The notes under the pieces were generated by a model that was given only the letters and a program-made list of their open reading frames with translations, searched no databases and was not told the origin of the DNA. Position numbers and translations under genes: made by a program. From positions 1-12,801 of the forward strand of contig JBKPSJ010000005.1 in the NCBI GenBank assembly GCA_046765875.1: a DNA stretch of 12,801 nucleotides, written 5' to 3'. Source of the DNA: DASRHY01 sp046765875. GTDB taxonomy: Bacteria > Actinomycetota > Actinomycetes > Propionibacteriales > Kribbellaceae. Shown in pieces: positions 1 to 6,208 of the stretch; the stretch's first letter is position 1, and each line of letters opens with the position of its first letter.

Positions 1-117
1 GTGCTGGCCCGGCTGCTGACGGCCTACGCCGCCGGCCCGGCCGGTCGCCGGCACCCCGCGATCGGCAACTTCCCAGCCCTCCACGAGCCGGCCCGCAACC
101 CCACCGGTGCCGCCTGA
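1..117 (+). CDS. C-terminal end of an unidentified protein (5' truncated)
   Basis: An open frame enters from the left edge and ends at TGA 115-117, leaving 38 codons. The visible tail is rich in Ala, Pro, Gly and Arg and ends in NPTGAA. I see no motif that identifies a family. The first codon in the window is GTG, but a 38-residue gene starting exactly at the edge is unlikely, so I treat it as the end of a longer gene. It lies 55 bp upstream of the accD-type gene on the same strand. In mycobacteria the neighbour at this position is birA on the opposite strand, so this gene is not the expected neighbour. Confidence 0.5.
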   Translation: MLARLLTAYAAGPAGRRHPAIGNFPALHEPARNPTGAA

Positions 118-172
118 GGTGTGCTGTACGTCATCCGGACGGTGCGGGCCGGCGGGCACAAGGCTGCCCGGC

Positions 173-1750
173 ATGGGAGAGACGCCGGACATCCACACGA
201 CCGCCGGGAAGCTCGCGGACCTGGAGCGGCGGCTCGACGAGGCGGTGCACGCCGGGTCCGAGCGGGCGGTGGAGAGCCAGCACGCGCGCGGCAAGAAGAC
301 CGCCCGGGAACGGATCGCGATGCTGCTCGACGAGGGTTCGTTCAGCGAGCTGGACGAGTTCGCCCGGCATCGCTCGACCGCGTTCGGACTCGAGGCCAAC
401 CGCCCGTACGGCGACGGCGTCGTCAGCGGGTTCGGCACCATCGACGGCCGCCAGGTCTGCGTGTTCGCCCAGGACTTCACCGTGTTCGGCGGCTCCCTTG
501 GCGAGGTGTTCGGCGAGAAGATCCTCAAGGTGATGGATCTGGCGACCAAGATCGGCTGCCCGGTCATCGGTATCAACGACTCCGGCGGCGCCCGGATCCA
601 GGAGGGCGTGGTCAGCCTCGGGTTGTACGGCGAGATCTTCCGCCGCAACGTCCGGGCGTCCGGGGTGATCCCGCAGATCTCGCTGATCATGGGCCCGTGC
701 GCAGGTGGTGCTGTGTACTCTCCCGCAGTCACCGACTTCACGGTGATGGTCGACCAGTCGTCGTACATGTTCATCACCGGCCCGGACGTGATCAAGACCG
801 TCACCGGCGAGGACGTCACGCAGGAGGACCTCGGCGGCGCCCGTACGCACAACACCAAGTCCGGCAACGCCCACTACCTCGGCGGCGACGAGCAGGACGC
901 GATCGACTGGGTGAAGGCGCTGGTCTCGCACCTGCCGCAGAACAACCTCGAGGACCCGCCGGTGTACGACGTACCGGTGGATCTGGAGCCGACCGAGGCC
1001 GACCTGGCGCTGGACACGCTGATCCCGGACTCGCCGAACCAGCCGTACGACATGCACACCGCGATCCAGGCGGTGCTCGACGACGGCGACTTCCTCGAGG
1101 TGCACGCGCTGTTCGCGCCGAACATCATCGTCGGCTTCGGCCGGGTCGAGGGCCGGGCGGTCGGCGTGGTGGCCAACCAGCCGATGCAGTTCGCCGGCAC
1201 CCTCGACATCGACGCGTCGGAGAAGGCGGCCCGGTTCGTACGGACCTGTGACGCCTTCAACATCCCGGTGCTGACCTTCGTCGACGTACCCGGATTCCTG
1301 CCCGGCACCGACCAGGAGTGGAACGGGATCATCCGGCGTGGCGCCAAGCTCATCTACGCCTACGCCGAGGCGACCGTGCCGATGGTCACGGTGATCACCC
1401 GCAAGGCGTACGGCGGCGCGTACGACGTGATGGGCTCCAAGCACCTGGGCGCCGACGTCAACATCGCCTGGCCGACGGCGCAGATCGCGGTGATGGGCGC
1501 GCAGGGTGCGGTGAACATCCTGTACCGGCGGGAGCTGGCCGCGTCCGACGAGCCGGACCAGCGCCGCGCCGACCTGGTCACCGAGTACGAGGACCACCTG
1601 GCCAATCCGTACATCGCGGCCGAGCGCGGCTACATCGACGCGGTGGTCAAGCCGTCGGAGACCCGGGCCGAGATCGTCCGCGCGCTGCGGCTGCTGCGTA
1701 CCAAACGCGACACCCTGCCGCCGAAGAAGCACGGGAACATTCCGTTGTGA
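173..1750 (+). CDS. accD5: Acyl-CoA (propionyl-CoA) carboxylase beta subunit, carboxyltransferase
   Basis: This is the carboxyltransferase subunit that moves CO2 from carboxybiotin (on a separate biotinylated alpha subunit, not in this window) to propionyl- or another short acyl-CoA, giving methylmalonyl-CoA for lipid and polyketide synthesis. From ATG 173 the product is 525 residues, normal for the AccD/PccB family. The N-terminal crotonase-like half has GPCAGGAVYSPAVTDF (first oxyanion hole, from residue 174). The C-terminal half has KAYGGAYDVMGSKHLGAD. Asp418 there appears to match Asp422 of Streptomyces coelicolor PccB, which favours propionyl-CoA; this alignment is from memory. The frame is open back to GTG 107, but that start overlaps the previous gene and adds 22 residues unlike the family. 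ATG 173 lies 7 nt after AAGGCT (160-165), a weak -10-like hexamer. The stop overlaps the next start (GTGA). Confidence 0.93.
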   Translation: MGETPDIHTTAGKLADLERRLDEAVHAGSERAVESQHARGKKTARERIAMLLDEGSFSELDEFARHRSTAFGLEANRPYGDGVVSGFGTIDGRQVCVFAQDFTVFGGSLGEVFGEKILKVMDLATKIGCPVIGINDSGGARIQEGVVSLGLYGEIFRRNVRASGVIPQISLIMGPCAGGAVYSPAVTDFTVMVDQSSYMFITGPDVIKTVTGEDVTQEDLGGARTHNTKSGNAHYLGGDEQDAIDWVKALVSHLPQNNLEDPPVYDVPVDLEPTEADLALDTLIPDSPNQPYDMHTAIQAVLDDGDFLEVHALFAPNIIVGFGRVEGRAVGVVANQPMQFAGTLDIDASEKAARFVRTCDAFNIPVLTFVDVPGFLPGTDQEWNGIIRRGAKLIYAYAEATVPMVTVITRKAYGGAYDVMGSKHLGADVNIAWPTAQIAVMGAQGAVNILYRRELAASDEPDQRRADLVTEYEDHLANPYIAAERGYIDAVVKPSETRAEIVRALRLLRTKRDTLPPKKHGNIPL

Positions 1751-1974
1751 ACCCGGATTCAGGCACCGAACCTCTGGTCCGCGTGGTCAAGGGCGACTCC
1801 ACGCCGGAAGAACTCGCCGCCGTCACCGCCGTCATCGCCGCCAAGCTCGCCGCCCGGGCAGAGCAGCCGGCGTCCGCCGATCGTGTCAGCGATTGGTCCT
1901 CGTACTGGCGCGCCGTCCGCGCCCCGGCCCAGCACGGCCCCGGCCGTTGGCGCGCCTCCGCCCTCCCCCGCTGA
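1747..1974 (+). CDS. accE5: Acyl-CoA carboxylase epsilon subunit (75 aa)
   Basis: This small actinobacterial epsilon subunit binds the beta carboxyltransferase and helps it assemble with the biotinylated alpha subunit. GTG 1747 overlaps the stop of the beta-subunit gene by 4 bp (GTGA), which implies translational coupling and fits a stoichiometric partner. The 75-residue product shows the family's N-terminal strand-helix signature, LVRVVKGDSTPEELAAVTAV, followed by an Ala-rich helix. It ends with the typical tail GPGRWRASALPR. Length, position directly after accD and both ends agree with the AccE/PccE family. Which acyl-CoA the complex uses cannot be read from this subunit. Confidence 0.9.
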   Translation: MNPDSGTEPLVRVVKGDSTPEELAAVTAVIAAKLAARAEQPASADRVSDWSSYWRAVRAPAQHGPGRWRASALPR

Positions 1975-1979
1975 GAGGA
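1974..1979 (+). promoter_or_regulatory. Ribosome binding site of the 121-aa protein gene
   Basis: AGAGGA begins on the last base of the accE stop codon and leaves 8 nt to ATG 1988. It fixes the start of the next gene and shows that this gene is translated from its own Shine-Dalgarno sequence, although it probably shares the accD-accE transcript. Confidence 0.6.
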
Positions 1980-1987
1980 ACACCGGC

Positions 1988-2353
1988 ATGTCGTCGTACT
2001 CGGTGAACAAGGCGGCCGTCGCCCATGCCCGCAAGCTGATCGACGCCAAGCAGTACGTGCTCGACAGCGACTGGGGCGAGGTGCAGCCACGGGCCGCCGA
2101 GCAGAACAAGTACCTGGACTCGCACTCCTGGGAGCAGTACGCCGCCTGGCACCTCGGCCTGACCGACGGCGCCAACGACGAGACCAAGGCCCGCTATGCC
2201 TTCGTCTACGGCGACTTCCGCCGCATTCACCGCACCGGCCTGATCGCCTGCGTCTACCGCGCCTCCGAATGGCGCCACAAGGACATCGAACTGGCCGCCC
2301 ACGACCTGCTCCAACACCTCGACACCACCACCGGCCTGACCCCCAAGGCCTAG
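1988..2353 (+). CDS. Conserved actinobacterial protein of unknown function (121 aa)
   Basis: The start is ATG 1988, preceded by AGAGGA at 8 nt and 13 bp after accE. The soluble product of 121 residues has no signal peptide or membrane segment. It looks mostly helical and is rich in Trp, Tyr and His. Notable segments are SHSWEQYAAWHLGL and, near the C-terminus, GDFRRIHRTGLIACVYRASE followed by WRHKDIELAAHDLLQHLD. I recall close homologues annotated only as hypothetical proteins in Streptomyces and relatives; this is memory, not a search. No catalytic motif can be named. Its place directly after the carboxylase subunits suggests co-expression with acyl-CoA metabolism, but that is inference. Confidence 0.8.
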   Translation: MSSYSVNKAAVAHARKLIDAKQYVLDSDWGEVQPRAAEQNKYLDSHSWEQYAAWHLGLTDGANDETKARYAFVYGDFRRIHRTGLIACVYRASEWRHKDIELAAHDLLQHLDTTTGLTPKA

Positions 2354-2381
2354 CCCCCAATGCCTGGTCGTCGCGGTCGTG

Positions 2382-2396
2382 CGCCGGCCACCGGCG
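2382..2396 (+). terminator. Possible GC hairpin terminator without U-tract
   Basis: CGCCGG-CCA-CCGGCG forms a perfect 6-bp, all-GC stem with a 3-nt loop, starting 29 nt after the stop of the 121-aa gene and lying ahead of the DUF885 promoter. There is no T-run after it. It could end or weaken read-through from the carboxylase transcript, but a short GC hairpin like this can occur by chance in such DNA. Confidence 0.25.
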
Positions 2397-2448
2397 GGGT
2401 GTATCGGCTGCGCGGGCACATGAGGACGGAACGGGACAGGCAGCCGGG

Positions 2449-2454
2449 TAGGGT
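2449..2454 (+). promoter_or_regulatory. -10 element of a leaderless promoter for the DUF885 gene
   Basis: TAGGGT fits the actinobacterial TANNNT -10 consensus and lies exactly 7 nt before GTG 2462, so transcription would begin at or next to the start codon. No convincing -35 box is visible. It supports GTG 2462 over the in-frame ATGs at 2360 and 2420, which lie upstream of the hexamer. Confidence 0.5.
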
Positions 2455-2461
2455 CGGCTGG

Positions 2462-4150
2462 GTGAAGGACACAACTCCGGATGAGCCGATCGACCAGCTC
2501 AGCGAGCGGTATCTGGATGAGCTGGTCGAGCTGAACCCGGTCGCGGCCACGTTCATGGGCATCGACGGCCATGAGGACCGATACCCCGACTATTCCCCGG
2601 CCGGCTACCAGGCGCTGATCGAGCTGAACCGGCGCACGATCACCGAAGCGGAGGGTACGCCGACCCCGACCCAGCGTGAGCAGGTCGCGAAGGAGGCGCT
2701 GCTCGAGCGACTAGGGCTGGAGCTGGAGATGCTCGACGCGGGCATCTGGCAGCACCAGGTGAACGCGATCGCGTCCGTCGTGCCCGAGGTACGCCAGGTG
2801 TACGACCTGATGCCGACCGAGACCGAAGAGCAGTGGGCCAACATCGCCGCCCGGCTCGGCAAGGTCGGGCCGACCCTGGACGGGTACCGCACGACACTGA
2901 ATGAACAGGCCGCGCTCGGCCGGGTGTCCGCCGTACGGCAGATCCACGACCTGGCGGAGCGGATCGCGAGCTGGACCGGTGCCGACGGCGACGACTTCTT
3001 CGGCGGGCTGATCGCGCGGGCGCCGGAGGGGGCGATCAGGGCAGACGTCGAGCGCAACGCGGCGGCCGCCCGGCAGGCGTTCGACGCGATCGGCGCCTGG
3101 CTGGAGACCGAGCTGGCACCGCAGGCGCCGACCCGGGACGCGTGCGGCCGGGAGGTGTACGCGCTGGCGTCGCGGACGTTCCTCGGTGCCGCGGTGGACC
3201 TGGACGAGACCTACGCCTGGGGGTTCGAGGAACTGGCCAGGATCGAGGGCGAGATGCGCGAGGTGGCGGCCCGGCTGAACGGCGGCAACCCGAGCATCCC
3301 GGCCGCGGCGGATCTGCTGGACAACGACCCGAGCCGCAAGATCGCCGGCAAGGAGGCGTTCCGGGACTGGATGCAGAAGCTGGCCGACTCCGCGGTCGCC
3401 GATCTGGCCGGTACGCATTTCGACATCCCGGAGCAGATCCGGCGGATCGAGTGCATGATCGCGCCGACGTCGGACGGGTCGATCTACTACACCCAGCCCA
3501 GCGAGGACCTGACCACCCGGCCGGGTCGGATGTGGTGGGCGGTGCCGGCCGGGCTGGACGACTTCGCCACCTGGCGCGAGGTCACGACGGTGTACCACGA
3601 GGGCGTGCCCGGGCATCACCTCCAGGTCGCGCACACGCTGGTACGCAAGGACCTGCTGAACCGCTGGCAGCGGATGGCCTGCTGGGTCTCCGGGCACGGC
3701 GAGGGCTGGGCGCTGTACTCCGAGCGGCTGATGGACGAGCTGGGCTACCTGGACGATCCGGGCGCGAACCTCGGCATGCTGGACATGCAGGCGTTCCGCG
3801 CGGCGCGGGTCATCGTCGACATCGGCATGCACCTGGAGCTGACGATCCCGAAGGGCAACCCGTTCAAGTTCCACCCGGGCGAGACCTGGAACGCCGAACT
3901 GGGCTACGAGTTCCTCCGCGCGCACTCGCGGATGGAGTCGGAGATGCTGCGCGCGGAGCTGAACCGGTACCTGGGCTGGCCGGGGCAGGCGCCGTCGTAC
4001 AAGGTCGGCGAGCGGATCTGGCTGCAGGCCCGCGACGAGGCCAAGCAGCGCAAGGGCGCGGACTTCGACCTGAAGACGTTCCACCGCGAGGCGCTCGACC
4101 TGGGCTCGATCGGCCTGGACCCGCTGCGCCAGGCTCTCGCCCGGCTGTGA
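2462..4150 (+). CDS. DUF885 family zinc-peptidase-like protein (562 aa)
   Basis: The product belongs to the DUF885 family, large helical proteins with metallopeptidase-like motifs. H379-E380-GVPG-H385-H386 gives the HExxxGHH zinc motif. GEGWALYSE at 413-421 offers the likely third ligand and a conserved glutamate. Most members are annotated as hypothetical or putative carboxypeptidases, and their substrates are mostly unknown. The length of 562 residues from GTG 2462 suits the family. There is no signal peptide, so it probably acts in the cytoplasm. GTG 2462 is preferred because TAGGGT lies 7 nt upstream and the extra residues from ATG 2360 are low-complexity Arg/Gly. The stop overlaps the next gene by 4 bp (GTGA), so the two are probably co-translated. 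Confidence 0.88.
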   Translation: MKDTTPDEPIDQLSERYLDELVELNPVAATFMGIDGHEDRYPDYSPAGYQALIELNRRTITEAEGTPTPTQREQVAKEALLERLGLELEMLDAGIWQHQVNAIASVVPEVRQVYDLMPTETEEQWANIAARLGKVGPTLDGYRTTLNEQAALGRVSAVRQIHDLAERIASWTGADGDDFFGGLIARAPEGAIRADVERNAAAARQAFDAIGAWLETELAPQAPTRDACGREVYALASRTFLGAAVDLDETYAWGFEELARIEGEMREVAARLNGGNPSIPAAADLLDNDPSRKIAGKEAFRDWMQKLADSAVADLAGTHFDIPEQIRRIECMIAPTSDGSIYYTQPSEDLTTRPGRMWWAVPAGLDDFATWREVTTVYHEGVPGHHLQVAHTLVRKDLLNRWQRMACWVSGHGEGWALYSERLMDELGYLDDPGANLGMLDMQAFRAARVIVDIGMHLELTIPKGNPFKFHPGETWNAELGYEFLRAHSRMESEMLRAELNRYLGWPGQAPSYKVGERIWLQARDEAKQRKGADFDLKTFHREALDLGSIGLDPLRQALARL

Positions 4151-5325
4151 ACAGGCCTATTCGGCTTGTGCTGGCGTCGGCCTCGCCGGCCCGGCTGAAG
4201 ACACTGCGCAATGCCGGTGTGGACCCTGCGGTGGTCGTGTCCGGCATCGACGAGGACACCGTCACCGCCGACTCGCCGGCCGAACTGGCCGAGATGCTGG
4301 CGACGCTGAAGGCCCGCGCCGTAGTGGCCGGGCTGGACGACCACGCGACCGTACTCGGCTGCGACTCGGTGCTCGAGATCGACGGTGAGCCGTACGGGAA
4401 ACCGGGTACGGCCGACGCGGCCCGCGAGCGGCTGAAGGCGATGCGTGGGCGGACCGGGATCCTGCACACCGGGCACTGCCTGTTCGACACCTGGTCGCGG
4501 CAGGAGGTGCGCGAGGTGGCCTCGACGGTCGTGCACTTCGCCGACCTCACCGACGACGAGATCGAGGCGTACGTCGCGACCGGCGAGCCGCTGGAGGTGG
4601 CCGGCTCGTTCACCGTCGACGGACTCGGCGGTGCGTTCGTGTCCGGGATCGAGGGCGACCACCACAACGTGGTCGGCCTGTCGCTGCCGCTGCTGCGGCT
4701 GATGCTCGGCTCGGTCGGGATCAGCTGGCCGGAGCTGTGGCACAGCACCTCACTGCCGGAGTACTACGACCAGGAGGCCGACCGGTACGACGAGAGCCGC
4801 GGCGGTGACGACCGGGCCCGGGCCGCGGCCGAGGCGCTGCACCGGCTGCTACCGGAGCGCGGCACCGTCCTGGACGTCGCAGCGGGCACCGGGATCGTCG
4901 GCGCCGAACTGGCCGCGCTCGGTCACCTGGTGCACGGCGCCGACCTGTCGCAAGGGATGTTGCGCAAGGCAAAGATCCGGCTGCCCGGCCACGTCGTACG
5001 AGCGGACGCGGCCGTCTTGCCGGTCGCCGACGGCTCGGTCGCCGCGGTGACGGCCCTGTGGCTGCTGCACATGCTCGACGACAGCGACACGGTGCTGGCG
5101 GAGGCGGCCCGGGTGTTGCGCCCGGACGGCATACTGCTCACGACCGTTGACAAGACCGAGTCGCACCGGGTCGCGGACGGCCGGCTGCCGGCCGAGGGCC
5201 GAGCGCAGGACGGGCTCGCATCGCTCACCGCACGGGCCGCCAGGTACGGGCTGGAACTCACCGGCGCGACGACCTTCGCGTCCGGACCGATCCTGCACAT
5301 CGTGGCGGCATTCACCAAGCGGTAG
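4147..5325 (+). CDS. Maf nucleotide pyrophosphatase fused to a SAM-dependent methyltransferase (392 aa)
   Basis: One uninterrupted frame encodes two domains. Residues 1-199 are a Maf/HAM1-like NTP pyrophosphatase, which hydrolyses modified or non-canonical nucleoside triphosphates. Signs are LASASPARLKTL near the N-terminus, GCDSVL with Asp73, GKP at 85-87, and VAGSFTVDGLGGAFVSGIEG followed by NVVGLSLPLLR, close to what I recall of M. tuberculosis Maf. Residues 200-392 are a class I methyltransferase of Methyltransf_11 type: YYDQEADRYD, motif I VLDVAAGTG (241-249), the acidic residue at D266, then RADAAVLP and AARVLRPDGILL. Maf normally ends near residue 199 (PELW) and the methyltransferase begins with almost no linker. 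The nearest in-frame ATG, 4702 (residue 186), lies inside Maf, so two separate genes are unlikely. GTG 4147 overlaps the DUF885 stop. The methyl acceptor is unknown. Confidence 0.88.
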   Translation: MNRPIRLVLASASPARLKTLRNAGVDPAVVVSGIDEDTVTADSPAELAEMLATLKARAVVAGLDDHATVLGCDSVLEIDGEPYGKPGTADAARERLKAMRGRTGILHTGHCLFDTWSRQEVREVASTVVHFADLTDDEIEAYVATGEPLEVAGSFTVDGLGGAFVSGIEGDHHNVVGLSLPLLRLMLGSVGISWPELWHSTSLPEYYDQEADRYDESRGGDDRARAAAEALHRLLPERGTVLDVAAGTGIVGAELAALGHLVHGADLSQGMLRKAKIRLPGHVVRADAAVLPVADGSVAAVTALWLLHMLDDSDTVLAEAARVLRPDGILLTTVDKTESHRVADGRLPAEGRAQDGLASLTARAARYGLELTGATTFASGPILHIVAAFTKR

Positions 5326-5328
5326 CCT
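5323..5328 (+). promoter_or_regulatory. Possible -10 element for the DPPR synthase operon
   Basis: TAGCCT matches TANNNT and uses the TAG stop of the Maf-methyltransferase gene as its first three bases. It lies 10 nt before ATG 5339, so the leader would be about 3 nt at most. No clear -35 box is visible. If active, it lets the arabinose-donor cassette be transcribed separately from the upstream genes. Confidence 0.35.
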
Positions 5329-5338
5329 TCGCTCCCTG

Positions 5339-6208
5339 ATGAGCGCAGTCACGAGCGCGGTGGTCGCCACCCGCCCCCGGCAATGGGCCAAGAACGTCCT
5401 GGTGCTGGCCGCCCCACTCGCGGCCGGCCGCCTGTTCGAGCCCGATGTGCTGGTGCCGACACTGCTGGCCGCCGTGGCGTTCTGCCTGGCCGCCGGTGCG
5501 ATCTACCTGCTCAACGACGTCCGGGATGCCGAGGAGGACCGCCGGCACCCGGTCAAGCAGCTCCGCCCGGTCGCGGCCGGACAGCTCGGCGCACGGCCGG
5601 CGTTGCTGCTGGCAACCATCCTGGGCGTGACGGCACTCGTGCTCGGCTTCGCGATCCGGCTGGAGTTGGGGATCACGCTGGTCGCGTACGGCGTGCTGCA
5701 GATCGCCTACTCGTACGGGTTTAAGCATCAGCCGGTGCTCGATCTGGCGTGCGTCGCGGCCGGGTTCCTGCTCCGCGCGGTGGCCGGCGGTGCCGCGACC
5801 GGGATCCCGCTGTCGCAGTGGTTCCTGCTGGTCGCGTCGTTCGGCTCGCTGTTCATGGTGTCGGGCAAGCGGTACTCCGAGATGCGCGGCGTCGGCGCCG
5901 TCGCGGGGACCCGCCGGTCGCTGGAGGGGTACACCGAGAGCTATCTGCGGTTCGTCTGGGCGCTGTCGACAGCACTGACGGTGATGTCGTATTCGCTGTG
6001 GGCGTTCGAGATCAACCCGCCCGGCGAGCACGTACCCTGGCCCCCTATCTCGATCGCGCCGTTCGTGCTGGGCATCCTGAGGTACGCCGTCCACATCGAC
6101 GCGGGCGAGGCGGGTGAGCCGGAGGACATCGTGCTGCACGACCGGGTACTGCAGGGGCTGGGACTGGTCTGGCTCGCAGTGGTCTGCGCGGGAGTGTTCA
6201 ATGCCTGA
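5339..6208 (+). CDS. ubiA: Decaprenyl-phosphate phosphoribosyltransferase (DPPR synthase, UbiA family)
   Basis: This membrane enzyme transfers 5-phosphoribose from PRPP to decaprenyl phosphate, the first committed step to decaprenylphosphoryl-arabinose. The 289-residue product is a polytopic UbiA-superfamily protein. The first Asp-rich motif is NDVRDAEEDRRHPVKQLRP (59-77), with the NDVRD and HPxK spacing I recall for M. tuberculosis Rv3806c. The second conserved loop contains YSYGFKHQPVLDLACVAAGF, and further on come PLSQWFLLVASFGSLFMVSG, KRYSEM and GEPEDIVLHDRVLQ, all typical of DPPR synthases rather than quinone prenyltransferases. The start is ATG 5339, 13 bp after the Maf-methyltransferase stop. 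Its end overlaps dprE1 by 8 bp, so it heads a three-gene cassette. In mycobacteria ubiA lies apart from dprE1-dprE2, so this tight linkage strengthens the assignment. Confidence 0.93.
   Translation: MSAVTSAVVATRPRQWAKNVLVLAAPLAAGRLFEPDVLVPTLLAAVAFCLAAGAIYLLNDVRDAEEDRRHPVKQLRPVAAGQLGARPALLLATILGVTALVLGFAIRLELGITLVAYGVLQIAYSYGFKHQPVLDLACVAAGFLLRAVAGGAATGIPLSQWFLLVASFGSLFMVSGKRYSEMRGVGAVAGTRRSLEGYTESYLRFVWALSTALTVMSYSLWAFEINPPGEHVPWPPISIAPFVLGILRYAVHIDAGEAGEPEDIVLHDRVLQGLGLVWLAVVCAGVFNA
6190..6194 (+). promoter_or_regulatory. Ribosome binding site of dprE1
   Basis: GGGAG lies within the end of the DPPR synthase gene, 6 nt before ATG 6201. It supports this start, which overlaps the upstream gene by 8 bp. 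Confidence 0.55.

Noticed and set aside
107..172. Upstream in-frame extension of the carboxylase beta subunit from GTG 107
   Set aside because: It overlaps the preceding gene's stop and adds 22 residues unlike the family N-terminus; ATG 173 gives the usual length.
131..1732. 533-codon minus-strand frame opposite the carboxylase gene
   Set aside because: It mirrors the accD gene, is rich in His/Arg/Val/Asp with no motif, and has no ribosome binding site or partner genes.
2711..4084. 457-codon minus-strand frame opposite the DUF885 gene
   Set aside because: It is a shadow of a gene with clear zinc-peptidase-like motifs; the translation is low-complexity.
3142..4146. Upstream extension of the Maf frame through the DUF885 gene
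   Set aside because: The extension is low-complexity Arg/Gly sequence in a shadow frame; Maf homology begins at GTG 4147, which overlaps the DUF885 stop by 4 bp.
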